This document shows positions 24,488-33,055 of a stretch of DNA of 64,000 nt, piece after piece. The translations under genes and the position numbers were made by a program. Numbering within the stretch: the stretch's first letter is position 1; each line of letters opens with the position of its first letter. The stretch is from DASTCZ01 sp035308165 (GTDB lineage Bacteria > Acidobacteriota > Terriglobia > Acidiferrales > UBA7541). The stretch spans positions 62,001 to 126,000 of the forward strand of contig DATGHC010000068.1 in NCBI GenBank assembly GCA_035308165.1, written 5' to 3'. The notes beneath the pieces are model-generated. The model had not been told where the DNA came from and made no database searches. It was given only the letters and a program-made list of their open reading frames with translations.

Positions 24488-27166
24488 TTAGGTGGTGCGC
24501 GGGTTAGGCTTATCCAGGTTGATGTTCAGTTCTTTGACGGCTTTTTGGACGAGCTCGGGTTTGACCTTTCCTTCATGCATCAACTCAACCAGGGTGGCGT
24601 AGGCGATGAAGCGGGCGTCCACCTCAAAGAAATCGCGGAGCGAGGCGCGGCTTTCGCTGCGGCCGAATCCGTCAGTGCCCAGCGAGACGAAGCGGCGCGG
24701 GGTCCACTTGCCGATCATGTTGGGGAGCGCCTTCAAATAATCGGAGGCGGCAATGAGCGGGCCTTCGGTGTTGACCAGGGATTGCGTGACGTAAGGGATG
24801 CGCGGAGTTTCCCCGGGATGGAGCATGTTCCAGCGGTCGGTGTCGAGGCCGTCGTTGTAAAGCTGCTTGTAACTGGTGACGCTCCAGACATCCGCAGCGA
24901 CGCCGAATTGCGAATCGAGAATTTCCTGGGCGCGAAGCGCTTCCAGAAGGATCGCTCCGCTGCCGAAGAGTTGCGCGCGGAGTTTTGATTTTTTGTTTTC
25001 CGATGGACGCAGAAGATACATGCCTTTGAGAATTCCCTCACGCGAACCTTCGGGCATTGCCGGCATGGCGTAGGGTTCATTCATCACGGTGATGTAGTAG
25101 AAGATGCTTTCGCCTTCCTTGTACATGCGGCGGATCCCGTCTTGAATGATGACCGCGACTTCATAGGCGAATGCCGGGTCGTAGGCCAGAAGATTTGGGA
25201 CCGGCAGAGCCAACACATGGCTGTTGCCGTCCTGATGCTGCAGACCTTCGCCGGCAAGAGTGGTGCGGCCGGAAGTGCCACCGAGAAGAAATCCCCGGCA
25301 ACGGCTGTCGGCGGCAGCCCAGATGAGATCGGCGATGCGTTGAAATCCGAACATGGAATAAAAAATGAAGAAGGGGATCATGTTGATGCCGAGGTTGGCA
25401 TAGGCCGTGCCCGCGGCGATGAAGGACGAAACCGAGCCGGCCTCGGTGATGCCCTCTTCGAGAATTTGGCCGTCCTTGGCCTCCTTGTAATAGAGGAGCG
25501 TGTGGACGTCGACGGGATCGTAGAGCTGGCCTTTGTGGGAATAGATTCCGACCTGGCGAAAGAGGGATTCCATGCCGAAGGTGCGGGCTTCGTCCGGAAC
25601 AATGGGGACGACCAGCTTGCCGATTTCGGGGTCGCGCATCATTTTGTTGAGCATGCGGACGAAGACCATGGTGGTGGAAACTTCGCGGCCCTCGCTGCCT
25701 TCGGCGAATTCCTTGAAAAGCTCCTCGTGGTCGGCGACGAGCGGCTTGGCGCGGACGGCGCGCTTGGGGACGTAACCGCCGAGTTCAGCGCGGCGGGCCT
25801 TGAGATACTGAACTTCAGGGCTGTCGTCGGGCGGGCGGTAGAAAGGAGTTTCAGCGACGTCGTCATCGTTAAGCGGGATGCCGAAGCGGGAGCGGAATTC
25901 GCGTAGCTCGTCTTCGTTCAATTTTTTCTGCTGATGAGAAATGTTGCGGCCTTCGCCGGCTTCGCCCAGACCGTAGCCCTTGATGGTGCGGGCGAGAATT
26001 ACGGTGGGCGACCCCCGGTGATCCACGGCGGCTTTGTAGGCGGCGTAAACTTTTTTCGGATCATGGCCGCCAAGGCGCATGCGGCGGAGCGAGTCATCGG
26101 ACATGCCTTCAATCATTTTCAGCAGAGCCGGGTCGCTGCCGAAAAAGTGCTCGCGGATGTAGGCGCCGGATTCAACGACGAGTTTTTGCGCCTCGCCATC
26201 GAGCATTTCGCCCATGCGGCGAACGAGAGTGCCGTCGGTATCCTGCTCGAAAAGAGGATCCCAGTCGCTTCCCCACATGACTTTGATAACGTTCCAGCCC
26301 GCGCCGCGGAAAGCTGCTTCGAGTTCCTGAATGATCTGACCATTGCCACGGACGGGACCGTCAAGGCGCTGTAAATTGCAGTTCACGACGAAAATTAAGT
26401 TGTCGAGCTTTTCGCGCGAGGCCAGGGTGATGGCGCCGAGGCTTTCCGGCTCGTCAGTTTCACCGTCGCCGATGAAAGCCCAGACCTTAGAATCCGTGAC
26501 CGGTTTGATGCCGCGATCTTCCAGGTAGCGGCTGAACCGAGCCTGATAGATGGCCATGATGGGGCCGAGTCCCATGGACACGGTGGGAAATTCCCAGAGA
26601 TCGGGCATCAACCAGGGGTGAGGATAAGAAGAAAGCCCACCGCCGGGCTTCAGTTCACGGCGAAAATTCTCAAGTTGCGCGGCGGACAAGCGGCCTTCGA
26701 GGAAAGCTCGGGCATATACGCCGGGAGAAGCGTGTCCCTGGAAATATACCGAGTCGCCTTCAAAATCCTCGGTGCGCGCGCGGAAAAAATGATTGAAGCC
26801 AATCTCGAAGAGGGTAGCCTGGGAAGCGTAGGTGGAGATGTGGCCGCCGATGCCATGTTCAACGCGGTTGGCGCGAACGACCATGGCCAACGCGTTCCAG
26901 CGGACCAGGCTCTTGATGCGGCGCTCCATTTCCTGATCACCTGGGAAGAAAGGCTGCTGGTGGACGGGGATGGTGTTGACGTAGGGGGTGCGCGCCGTGA
27001 AAGGGACATGCACTCCCGCGCCCCGGGCGTGGGCGCGCAGACGCTGAAGAATCTGGATGGCGACTTCGGGGCCGCTATCCCGGAGAACCTCGTCGAAAGA
27101 CTCAATCCACTCGTGAATTTCAGTTTCGTCCAGAAGGCGCTGATTATTTATGATTTCCGTGCCCAT
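24488..27166 (-). CDS. aceE: Pyruvate dehydrogenase E1 component, homodimeric type
   Basis: The 892-residue protein has the length and motifs of AceE: HIGGHISTYASQATLFEIGFNHF in form (GIGGHISTYAS), the thiamine diphosphate motif beginning GDGETDEPESLG and ending NCNLQRLDGPVRGNG, IKGYGLGEAGEGRNISHQQK, IVPDEARTFGMESLFRQVGIY and a C-terminal LGTDGFGRSESRASLRDFF. It decarboxylates pyruvate and acetylates an E2 lipoyl group. No aceF follows, so it must use an E2 encoded elsewhere. The window therefore codes for two E1 architectures. A near-perfect regulatory palindrome lies 55 bases upstream of the ATG; an AAGGGG ribosome site is a little far (about 13 bases). Confidence 0.96.
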   Translation of the reverse strand: MGTEIINNQRLLDETEIHEWIESFDEVLRDSGPEVAIQILQRLRAHARGAGVHVPFTARTPYVNTIPVHQQPFFPGDQEMERRIKSLVRWNALAMVVRANRVEHGIGGHISTYASQATLFEIGFNHFFRARTEDFEGDSVYFQGHASPGVYARAFLEGRLSAAQLENFRRELKPGGGLSSYPHPWLMPDLWEFPTVSMGLGPIMAIYQARFSRYLEDRGIKPVTDSKVWAFIGDGETDEPESLGAITLASREKLDNLIFVVNCNLQRLDGPVRGNGQIIQELEAAFRGAGWNVIKVMWGSDWDPLFEQDTDGTLVRRMGEMLDGEAQKLVVESGAYIREHFFGSDPALLKMIEGMSDDSLRRMRLGGHDPKKVYAAYKAAVDHRGSPTVILARTIKGYGLGEAGEGRNISHQQKKLNEDELREFRSRFGIPLNDDDVAETPFYRPPDDSPEVQYLKARRAELGGYVPKRAVRAKPLVADHEELFKEFAEGSEGREVSTTMVFVRMLNKMMRDPEIGKLVVPIVPDEARTFGMESLFRQVGIYSHKGQLYDPVDVHTLLYYKEAKDGQILEEGITEAGSVSSFIAAGTAYANLGINMIPFFIFYSMFGFQRIADLIWAAADSRCRGFLLGGTSGRTTLAGEGLQHQDGNSHVLALPVPNLLAYDPAFAYEVAVIIQDGIRRMYKEGESIFYYITVMNEPYAMPAMPEGSREGILKGMYLLRPSENKKSKLRAQLFGSGAILLEALRAQEILDSQFGVAADVWSVTSYKQLYNDGLDTDRWNMLHPGETPRIPYVTQSLVNTEGPLIAASDYLKALPNMIGKWTPRRFVSLGTDGFGRSESRASLRDFFEVDARFIAYATLVELMHEGKVKPELVQKAVKELNINLDKPNPRTT

Positions 27167-27220
27167 AATGTGTATTTTACCCCTTTATTCAGGCGACGGA
27201 GGGACGATGGGCCGCCTACA

Positions 27221-27248
27221 TATGATGTTCAACAGGTTGAACATCATA
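27221..27248. promoter_or_regulatory. Perfect 13-bp-arm palindrome, probable operator for aceE and/or the divergent gene
   Basis: TATGATGTTCAAC (27221-27233) and GTTGAACATCATA (27236-27248) are exact inverted copies with a two-base AG spacer. The site lies in the 177-base divergent gap, 55 bases from aceE and 96 from the MmcQ/YjbR gene. On the minus strand a TATATTAT stretch ends right at its edge and could be a -10 box, so a bound dimer would block aceE. The sequence is not the E. coli PdhR operator. Confidence 0.75.
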
Positions 27249-27343
27249 ATATAGCGCGGTTTAGGGAATTCTGCACATCAAAATGAGATTAAAAATGAGC
27301 GGCTTGTTGGACAGGAGGGGCCTATTGAGGTAGGCCATGGGGC

Positions 27344-27754
27344 ATGAACATCGAATGGGTGCGGAAATACTGTCTGTCGCTGCCGAACGTAACCGAGCAC
27401 GTGCAGTGGGAAATTGATCTGGTGTTCAAGGTCGGGGGGAAGATGTTTGCAGTGATGCCCGTGGAACCTGCTCGGGTGTGGCTGTCGTTTAAGTGCGGGC
27501 CGGAAGAGTTCGCGGAATTGGTGGAGAGGCAGGGGATTATTCCGGCGCCGTATATGGCCCGGGCGATGTGGGTGGCGATGGAGGAAGAGGGGGCGTTGCC
27601 GCGGGCGGAAGTGGAGCGACTGCTGAGGACGGCGAGAGAGTTGGTGTTTGCCAAGTTGACGAAGAAATTACAGGCGGATTTGATGGGAGAGGGAAAGAAG
27701 AGAAAAACGAAGGCAGAAGCCAAAGCTTTACCGCAGAGGCACAGAGCGCACTGA
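27344..27754 (+). CDS. MmcQ/YjbR family protein
   Basis: The 136-residue protein begins IEWVRKYCLSLPNVTEHVQWEIDLVFKVGGKMFAVM, the characteristic start of the YjbR/CyaY-like fold, and continues with FKCGPEEFAELVERQGIIPAPYMARAMWVAM. The family has been linked to DNA binding but its role is not firmly known. The last 18 or so residues (KTKAEAKALPQRHRAH) are coded by a dispersed repeat that runs across the stop codon, so the natural end of the protein may have been remodelled by repeat insertion. It is divergent from aceE and shares the palindrome region. Confidence 0.88.
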   Translation: MNIEWVRKYCLSLPNVTEHVQWEIDLVFKVGGKMFAVMPVEPARVWLSFKCGPEEFAELVERQGIIPAPYMARAMWVAMEEEGALPRAEVERLLRTARELVFAKLTKKLQADLMGEGKKRKTKAEAKALPQRHRAH

Positions 27755-27770
27755 GGGGACACCGAGAAAA
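27701..27770 (+). repeat. Dispersed CGCAGAGG-type repeat, copy 3 (left flank of the haem-TPR gene)
   Basis: The stretch shares with 28605-28674 a run of 22 identical bases (27729-27750 and 28632-28653) plus imperfect matches on both sides, including AGGC(A/G)GAAGCCAAA. It overlaps the 3' end of the MmcQ/YjbR gene. Confidence 0.75.
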
Positions 27771-27829
27771 TGGGGAGGGATTGAGAAAAGCGCAGGCGAT
27801 GATCGCATAGCGCTGGGCAGAATTTGTTT

Positions 27830-28555
27830 TTACTTCTTGTTGTAATTCACGTGACAGCCGATGCAGGTGATGCCCATGGGGCGTGGGAGAGAATTCGCGG
27901 CCAGGGCTGCGGCTGCTTTCTCGGCGTAGGGGGTTTTTGGCAACTCCTTGGTGATGCGCGTTAAGTAGGCGCGCGCCTTTTCTGTGTCGCCCAGGCCGTT
28001 CCAACCCTCCGCGAGGCCACCCAGAAGTTCGCCGCGCGAATGGAGGGGGAGGTTTGCAAAATCATCGGCCTGGAGCTTGAGGATTTTTTCAAAATCGTTT
28101 GTGGAAACCTGCAGAACTCGGCGGGCGGTTTCCGGATCCGGGATGTGCGCCGCCTGAGATTGGAGAACCGTGGCGCGCGGGATAAGAACTTCCACACCAT
28201 CAGGACGCAGCGCTACGCCTTCATCCATTTCCTTTCGAGCCTGAGCGAGAAGTTGGGTTCCTGTTGCGATGTCGCCGGAACGGAATGCCACTCCGGAACG
28301 GAAATAAATTCCGGTGGCGTGCCAGACGAGGGCCGGAGGATCCTTGGGGTCGCGGGCTAAGGCGTCTTCGCAGGCATTCATGGCGCGGTCGAGGGCAGCC
28401 GAGTCACCGGCAAAACCGGCGAACATGTCGCCGCGGACGGAGAGTTCGAGGTCGCGGCTGGGGGGAGGAGTTTGCGGGCGTTGGAAGGCGAGGCCTGTGG
28501 ATAGGGCGGCAATGGTGATTGCTAGAGAAAGTTTGCTGGTTTTATTGGTGAGCAT
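27830..28555 (-). CDS. Exported TPR-like protein with a C-terminal CxxCH haem motif
   Basis: From ATG 28555 (GGGGTG upstream) the product is 241 residues; a GTG three codons earlier is an alternative. A signal peptide (LSLAITIAALSTGLAFQ) is followed by helical TPR-like blocks (MNACEDALARDPKDPPALVWHATGIYF; ETARRVLQVSTNDFEKIL; GLAEGWNGLGDTEKARAYLTRI). The end reads GITCIGCHVNYNKK, a single CxxCH site for covalent c-type haem. One haem without an obvious axial ligand domain is unusual; a structural or partner-anchoring role is possible. It lies between two imperfect direct repeats, so it may have moved as a unit. Confidence 0.8.
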   Translation of the reverse strand: MLTNKTSKLSLAITIAALSTGLAFQRPQTPPPSRDLELSVRGDMFAGFAGDSAALDRAMNACEDALARDPKDPPALVWHATGIYFRSGVAFRSGDIATGTQLLAQARKEMDEGVALRPDGVEVLIPRATVLQSQAAHIPDPETARRVLQVSTNDFEKILKLQADDFANLPLHSRGELLGGLAEGWNGLGDTEKARAYLTRITKELPKTPYAEKAAAALAANSLPRPMGITCIGCHVNYNKK

Positions 28556-28604
28556 GTTTGACACCCCATGTAGGAATACGCATGGGTGGGTGGGAAATAT
28601 CGTG

Positions 28605-28674
28605 GAAAGACAAAGGCGGAAGCCAAAACTCTACCGCAGAGGCACAGAGCGCATAGAGGGGGCACGGAGAAAGC
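28605..28674 (+). repeat. Dispersed CGCAGAGG-type repeat, copy 4 (right flank of the haem-TPR gene)
   Basis: It is the partner of 27701-27770: the same direction, 22 identical bases in the centre and a shared AAGGCGGAAGCCAAA-like left part. It fills most of the gap between the glycosyltransferase and the haem-TPR gene. Confidence 0.75.
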
Positions 28675-28698
28675 GCATAGGAAATAGACGACGTAGCT

Positions 28699-30441
28699 CT
28701 AGAAGCCGGGGGCGCCTGAGGCTGCGGGGCGAGGCTCGGCGGGCGGGCGCAAGGCTCCAAAGCGGAGGCGCTCGAAGTAGGCCTGACCCAAAGACATGCA
28801 GCCGGTGTAGAGGTAACCCCAGACGAATAGAAGCAGGAAGGGGATGGTGGCGTAGTTTTCGTTTTGGAAAGCGTAAACGACGGTGGCGGCAAAATAAATT
28901 CCCAGGGCGATTTCGGTATAGGGCAGCCAGCCGCCTCGATTGCGATAGGACTTCCTGGCCCAGGTCGTGGTCACTTCGGGGGCGGCGGTTGCACCATTGC
29001 TGACTGTTTCTGCTCCGCTCGGTCCGTTCACACTTTCCGGAGTTCGGCGGGACTCAATGCGGTATTTTGGAGTGCGCGCAAAGGCGGATTTTTTGCCGAC
29101 AATGGCCTCAATTACGGCGACGGCGTTGCGGATGGAGATGCCGATGCCCACGGCCATCACGAAAGGCATGTAGAGGAACGTCCGCTTCCAGGTCTTAGGA
29201 TGCAGGCAGCGCTGTGACACCAGATAAAAACTGGAAATCGAGCAGGTGGACGCCAGGAACAATGGAAGATCAATCACCAACATCTGGAAAGTACCCTGGT
29301 AGAAGCGCACGATCATCGCGGGCAAGAGCATGGAGGAAAGAACCACCATCAAGGGATAGCTGATGTTAGCGGTGAGATGGAAAAACGCTTCGGCTTTCAC
29401 ATGCCATGGTTCATTGGAGTGCAACACACGCGGAAGGATTTTTTTTGCAGTCTGCATGAGGCCCTTGGCCCAGCGCGCCTGCTGTGTTTTGAAGGAGTTC
29501 ATTTCCACGGGTAGCTCGGACAAGCACTCAATCCCGGGTAGATAGAGGAACTGCCAGCCGCGCAGCTGGGCACGATAAGAGAGATCCGTGTCTTCGGTGA
29601 GCGTGTCATGTTGCCAACCGCCGGCATCGTCGATGACCGTGCGGCGCCACACTCCTGCGGTGCCGTTGAAATTGAAGAAAGTGCCGCGGCGGGAGCGCGC
29701 GCCATGCTCGACGATGAAGTGGCCGTCAAGAAGGATGTGTTCGACTTCCGTGAGCAGGGAATAGTCGGCGTTGAGGTAGGTCCACCGCGTCTGGACCATG
29801 GCGATTTTCGCGTTCCTGTCGGGCTCGGATGCGGGACTGAGGAAATACGGAATTGTGCGACGGAGGAAATCGGGCGAGGGGATGAAATCCGCATCGAAGA
29901 TGGCGACGAATTCGCCCTTCGCGGTCTTCAATCCTTCAGCGAGCGCGCCAGCCTTGTAGCCTTCTCGGTTGGTGCGGTGCAGATAATGAATAGGAAGGCC
30001 CAAAGCCTGGAACCGTTCGACGCAGGAGCGAGCAATTTCGCGCGTTTCGTCGGTGGAGTCGTCAAGGACCTGCACGTCGAGCAGTTCACGCGGATAATCG
30101 AATAGCGAGACAGCCTCGACAAGGCGCTCAATGACATAGCGCTCGTTAAAAATGGGGAGCTGGACGGTGACGCGCGGCCACTCGGTGACTTCGGCGGGCG
30201 GGCCGGGGACGTTCTGGCGATATTTGAAATAGTAATAGACGAGCCAATAGCGGTGCAGACCGTAAAGCGCGAGAACGATCAGCACCAGAAAATACGGAAT
30301 CATGATGGCCAGGTCGAATCCGTTGGCCTGGTAGAGCCCACGGAACGGATTGGTGTGGGGATCGGTCTGGCGTCGCCAATAATCAGAGATGGGATTTTGC
30401 CAGAGCCAGAAGAGCGCCGCGAGGTTATGGAGGTTCCACAT
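28699..30441 (-). CDS. Membrane glycosyltransferase family 2 (cellulose/mannan synthase-like)
   Basis: The 580-residue protein has an N-terminal membrane helix near residues 43-70 and a GT2 catalytic domain with the classic motifs: DDSTDET at 127-133, Asp183-x-Asp185 (FDADF), TED at 282-284 and QQARW at 320-324. Then come four or so membrane helices (344-365, 369-400, 425-450, 525-565). Processive family 2 synthases polymerise NDP-sugars and extrude the chain; the sugar is unknown. No BcsB or PilZ partner is adjacent, and the protein has no PilZ domain of its own. It is followed downstream by the haem-TPR gene on the same strand. Confidence 0.9.
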   Translation of the reverse strand: MWNLHNLAALFWLWQNPISDYWRRQTDPHTNPFRGLYQANGFDLAIMIPYFLVLIVLALYGLHRYWLVYYYFKYRQNVPGPPAEVTEWPRVTVQLPIFNERYVIERLVEAVSLFDYPRELLDVQVLDDSTDETREIARSCVERFQALGLPIHYLHRTNREGYKAGALAEGLKTAKGEFVAIFDADFIPSPDFLRRTIPYFLSPASEPDRNAKIAMVQTRWTYLNADYSLLTEVEHILLDGHFIVEHGARSRRGTFFNFNGTAGVWRRTVIDDAGGWQHDTLTEDTDLSYRAQLRGWQFLYLPGIECLSELPVEMNSFKTQQARWAKGLMQTAKKILPRVLHSNEPWHVKAEAFFHLTANISYPLMVVLSSMLLPAMIVRFYQGTFQMLVIDLPLFLASTCSISSFYLVSQRCLHPKTWKRTFLYMPFVMAVGIGISIRNAVAVIEAIVGKKSAFARTPKYRIESRRTPESVNGPSGAETVSNGATAAPEVTTTWARKSYRNRGGWLPYTEIALGIYFAATVVYAFQNENYATIPFLLLFVWGYLYTGCMSLGQAYFERLRFGALRPPAEPRPAASGAPGF

Positions 30442-30855
30442 TCAAAGTGATCCCAGGTTGAGTTTGCGGCTGGCAGCGCGTTGACGCGATAACGCGCTGG
30501 TCTGGGCTGGGGAAATGCCGCGAGAATCATTATAAGGCGGTGGGGGATGTTGTCAACGACGTAAGGTTTGTGGCAGCGGATTTGAGACGGACGACTTTAT
30601 TTAAAGCATTTGTATGAACTTGCGACACGCAAATGATCCGATAGATCGTATAAAGAATTCGTGAAGGAAAAACGGCAGTTTTTGGACCTACACGTGTTTG
30701 GCGTTGATTCTGCGAGACTTTAAGTTGAGTACTAGTCACGTGATTGACAATTCCATGGCCGGGGGGCAGCATCGGGTCGAATTCAAGGTGGAATCCAAGC
30801 ACGAGAAGTCTCCCGAGTTCCGCGAATCTCTTCTAGGGGTGATTGCGAGGCGCGT
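30442..30855. other. Divergent intergenic region between the glycosyltransferase and SPFH genes
   Basis: The 414 bases hold no credible gene. They include a short inverted repeat TTGCGACACGCAA (30620-30632) and a TTGACA at 30744-30749 without a proper -10 box. Promoters for both flanking genes must lie here, but I cannot place them with confidence. Confidence 0.5.
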
Positions 30856-32892
30856 ATGAATCTGCTCATTCCAATTTTTCAGAATCCAGTGGTGATTGCG
30901 GTAGTCGTTCTGGCCGCGGTTGTGTTGGTTCAATCACTGCACCGGATCGGGCCGACGGAAGTTGGGCTGGTCACGAAGCGGTTTGGATTGAAAAAACTGA
31001 CCAAAGACAGCCCGGTGGCGTTCGACGGAGAAGCAGGCTATCAGGCCGAATTGCTCATGGCCGGGCTGCGATGGAAGACCTGGCTTGTTTATTCCGTGAA
31101 TAAGCACCCTTGGGTGCAAGTTCCGGCCGGAGAGATCGGGGTGGTGATCGCGCAGGTCGGGCAACCGCTGCCGATCGGAGCAAAGTCGGCGGTCTACAAG
31201 AAAGAGTTCGCCAATTTTGGAAACCTGCGCAGCTTTGTGATGAATGGCGGACAGAAAGGCGCGCAGCGGCCGGTGCTGCCGCCGGGATCACTTGTGCCGG
31301 TACACCCGGTGGGATTTCTGGTGATCACCAAGAGCCGCGTTTATGGTTTGCCGGTTTCGCCGGAGCTACGCGCGAAGATGGGGCGAGGCGGAGAACTTTC
31401 GGCTCCTGCACTTGGCCTGAGAACGGAACAGCTTGAGCTGGTGCGCATTGAACCCAAGCCACAACAGGGGAAAGATGCCGCTTTGGTGGACATGGTTGGC
31501 GTAGTGACCACGTATGAAGGCGATCCTCTTCCTTCGGGCGACATCGCCACGCGGCTTGGGGGATACGATGACATCGCGGAACTGGAGAGGGGAGAGGCCA
31601 CCGACGCGCATATTATCGAGTCTCTGCTAGGAAGCAAAAACAAATTGCACAACAACTATCAGGACTTCCAGGCATTCCTGGATTCCGGAGGCCACATCGG
31701 GTTGCAGCACGATCCGCTTTTGTATGGAGCGTATGCGCTGAACCCGTTCCTGGTGGGCGTGGAGATGGTGCCCATGCTGATGGTGAAGCAAGGACAGGTG
31801 GCAGTCATCAAGGCATACGTGGGCCTAGCGACCATTGACACGTCTGGCGCGGATTTCAAGTTTGGGTCGCTAGTCCGGCCGGGCCATCGAGGCATTTGGC
31901 AGGAGCCACTTCGCACGGGGAAATATCCGCTAAATCCGCGGTGCTATGAGGCGGAAATCGTCCCGACGGCGATCCTGAATCTCAATTGGGCGGACGCTGT
32001 TTCGGAAGCGCATCAGCTCGACGCGCAGCTCCAGCAAATCGTGGCGAAGAGCAGGGAAGGGTTCATCTTTAAGATTGATCTGATGGTGCAAATCCATGTG
32101 CCGGACACGAAAGCGCCGCGGGTGATTTCGATGGTGGGCACGATGAAGAACCTGGTGAACGAAGTGCTCCAAGCGGCGGTGGGAAATCATTTCCGCGACA
32201 GCCTGCAGAGCATGCCCGCAATTCGATTTATTGAGACGCGGCGGCAAGTGCAGGAGGAGGCGTTCTCGCATATTCGCGAGCAATTGGAGCAATACCAGGT
32301 GGAAACGAAGGGCGTGTACATTCAGGATGTGATCCTGCCGGAGGACATGGTCACGGTCCTCACGCATCGCGAGATTGCCAATCAGGAGATTGAAACGTTT
32401 AAGAAGCAGAAGTCCGCGCAGGACCAGCGGATTGAGATGGAACAGGCCAAGGGTACCGCGGACATGCAGGCGGATTTGGCGCGGTCAAAGGTGGGCGTGG
32501 ACATCAAGAAGAACAATGCCGATGCGCGCGTGGCGGAGGCGACGGGCGAGGCCGAGTTCATCCGTCAGACCGGCGCAGCGAAGGGAGCGGAAGTCGAGGC
32601 GGTTGGCCTTGCGCGCGCACGCGGATATCGGGCGCAGGTGGAGGCGTTGGGGTCTAATGCCACGGCCATCGTCAATGTGGTGACCGCGTTGTCAGAAGGA
32701 AAAGCGAAATTCGTTCCGGATGTGCTGGTGGCCAGCGGGGGAAATGGCGGAGGCGCGTTTGAGGGATTGGCGGCGACGGCGATGCGATTCTTCGGCAACG
32801 GAGGCGGACTGGTTGCAAAGACACCGGCTCCGGCGCTGGAGGAGACATCCACGCCCAAAGTGAGCGGTAAAGAGACGCCGGCGAAATCGTGA
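30856..32892 (+). CDS. Large SPFH/band 7 (flotillin-like) membrane protein
   Basis: The 678-residue protein has one N-terminal membrane helix (residues 10-26, VVIAVVVLAAVVLVQSL). Band 7-like material follows: RIGPTEVGLVTKRFG, VPAGEIGVVIAQVG, and a second stretch RPGHRGIWQEPLRTGKYPLNP. A helical part reads VNEVLQAAVGNHFRDSLQSMPAIRFIETRRQVQEEAFSHIREQLEQY, then a charged coiled coil (residues 510-600) and a glycine-rich tail. SPFH proteins form large ring scaffolds on membranes. At 678 residues it is longer than usual flotillins, because a stretch (near residues 110-300) separates the two band 7-like pieces. No nfeD-type partner is adjacent. It is followed by a hairpin at 32945. Confidence 0.85.
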   Translation: MNLLIPIFQNPVVIAVVVLAAVVLVQSLHRIGPTEVGLVTKRFGLKKLTKDSPVAFDGEAGYQAELLMAGLRWKTWLVYSVNKHPWVQVPAGEIGVVIAQVGQPLPIGAKSAVYKKEFANFGNLRSFVMNGGQKGAQRPVLPPGSLVPVHPVGFLVITKSRVYGLPVSPELRAKMGRGGELSAPALGLRTEQLELVRIEPKPQQGKDAALVDMVGVVTTYEGDPLPSGDIATRLGGYDDIAELERGEATDAHIIESLLGSKNKLHNNYQDFQAFLDSGGHIGLQHDPLLYGAYALNPFLVGVEMVPMLMVKQGQVAVIKAYVGLATIDTSGADFKFGSLVRPGHRGIWQEPLRTGKYPLNPRCYEAEIVPTAILNLNWADAVSEAHQLDAQLQQIVAKSREGFIFKIDLMVQIHVPDTKAPRVISMVGTMKNLVNEVLQAAVGNHFRDSLQSMPAIRFIETRRQVQEEAFSHIREQLEQYQVETKGVYIQDVILPEDMVTVLTHREIANQEIETFKKQKSAQDQRIEMEQAKGTADMQADLARSKVGVDIKKNNADARVAEATGEAEFIRQTGAAKGAEVEAVGLARARGYRAQVEALGSNATAIVNVVTALSEGKAKFVPDVLVASGGNGGGAFEGLAATAMRFFGNGGGLVAKTPAPALEETSTPKVSGKETPAKS

Positions 32893-32944
32893 TCAACGGG
32901 AGAGGTGAGTGCGGAGTGCGCCGGAAAATCCAGGGCGAAAAACA

Positions 32945-32978
32945 GATCCCTCACCCTGGTGAAACGGGGTGAGGGATC
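32945..32978. terminator. Hairpin between the convergent SPFH and quinone oxidoreductase genes
   Basis: GATCCCTCACCC (32945-32956) pairs perfectly with GGGTGAGGGATC (32967-32978) around a ten-base loop. No T-tract follows on either side, but the position between convergent genes favours a shared terminator. Confidence 0.6.
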
Positions 32979-33055
32979 ACAGCCGTTGATATTCTTCGAC
33001 GAATATTTTTCTGACCGCAGGAAACTACGTCCACAAATAATTCTAGGTGCAAGAA

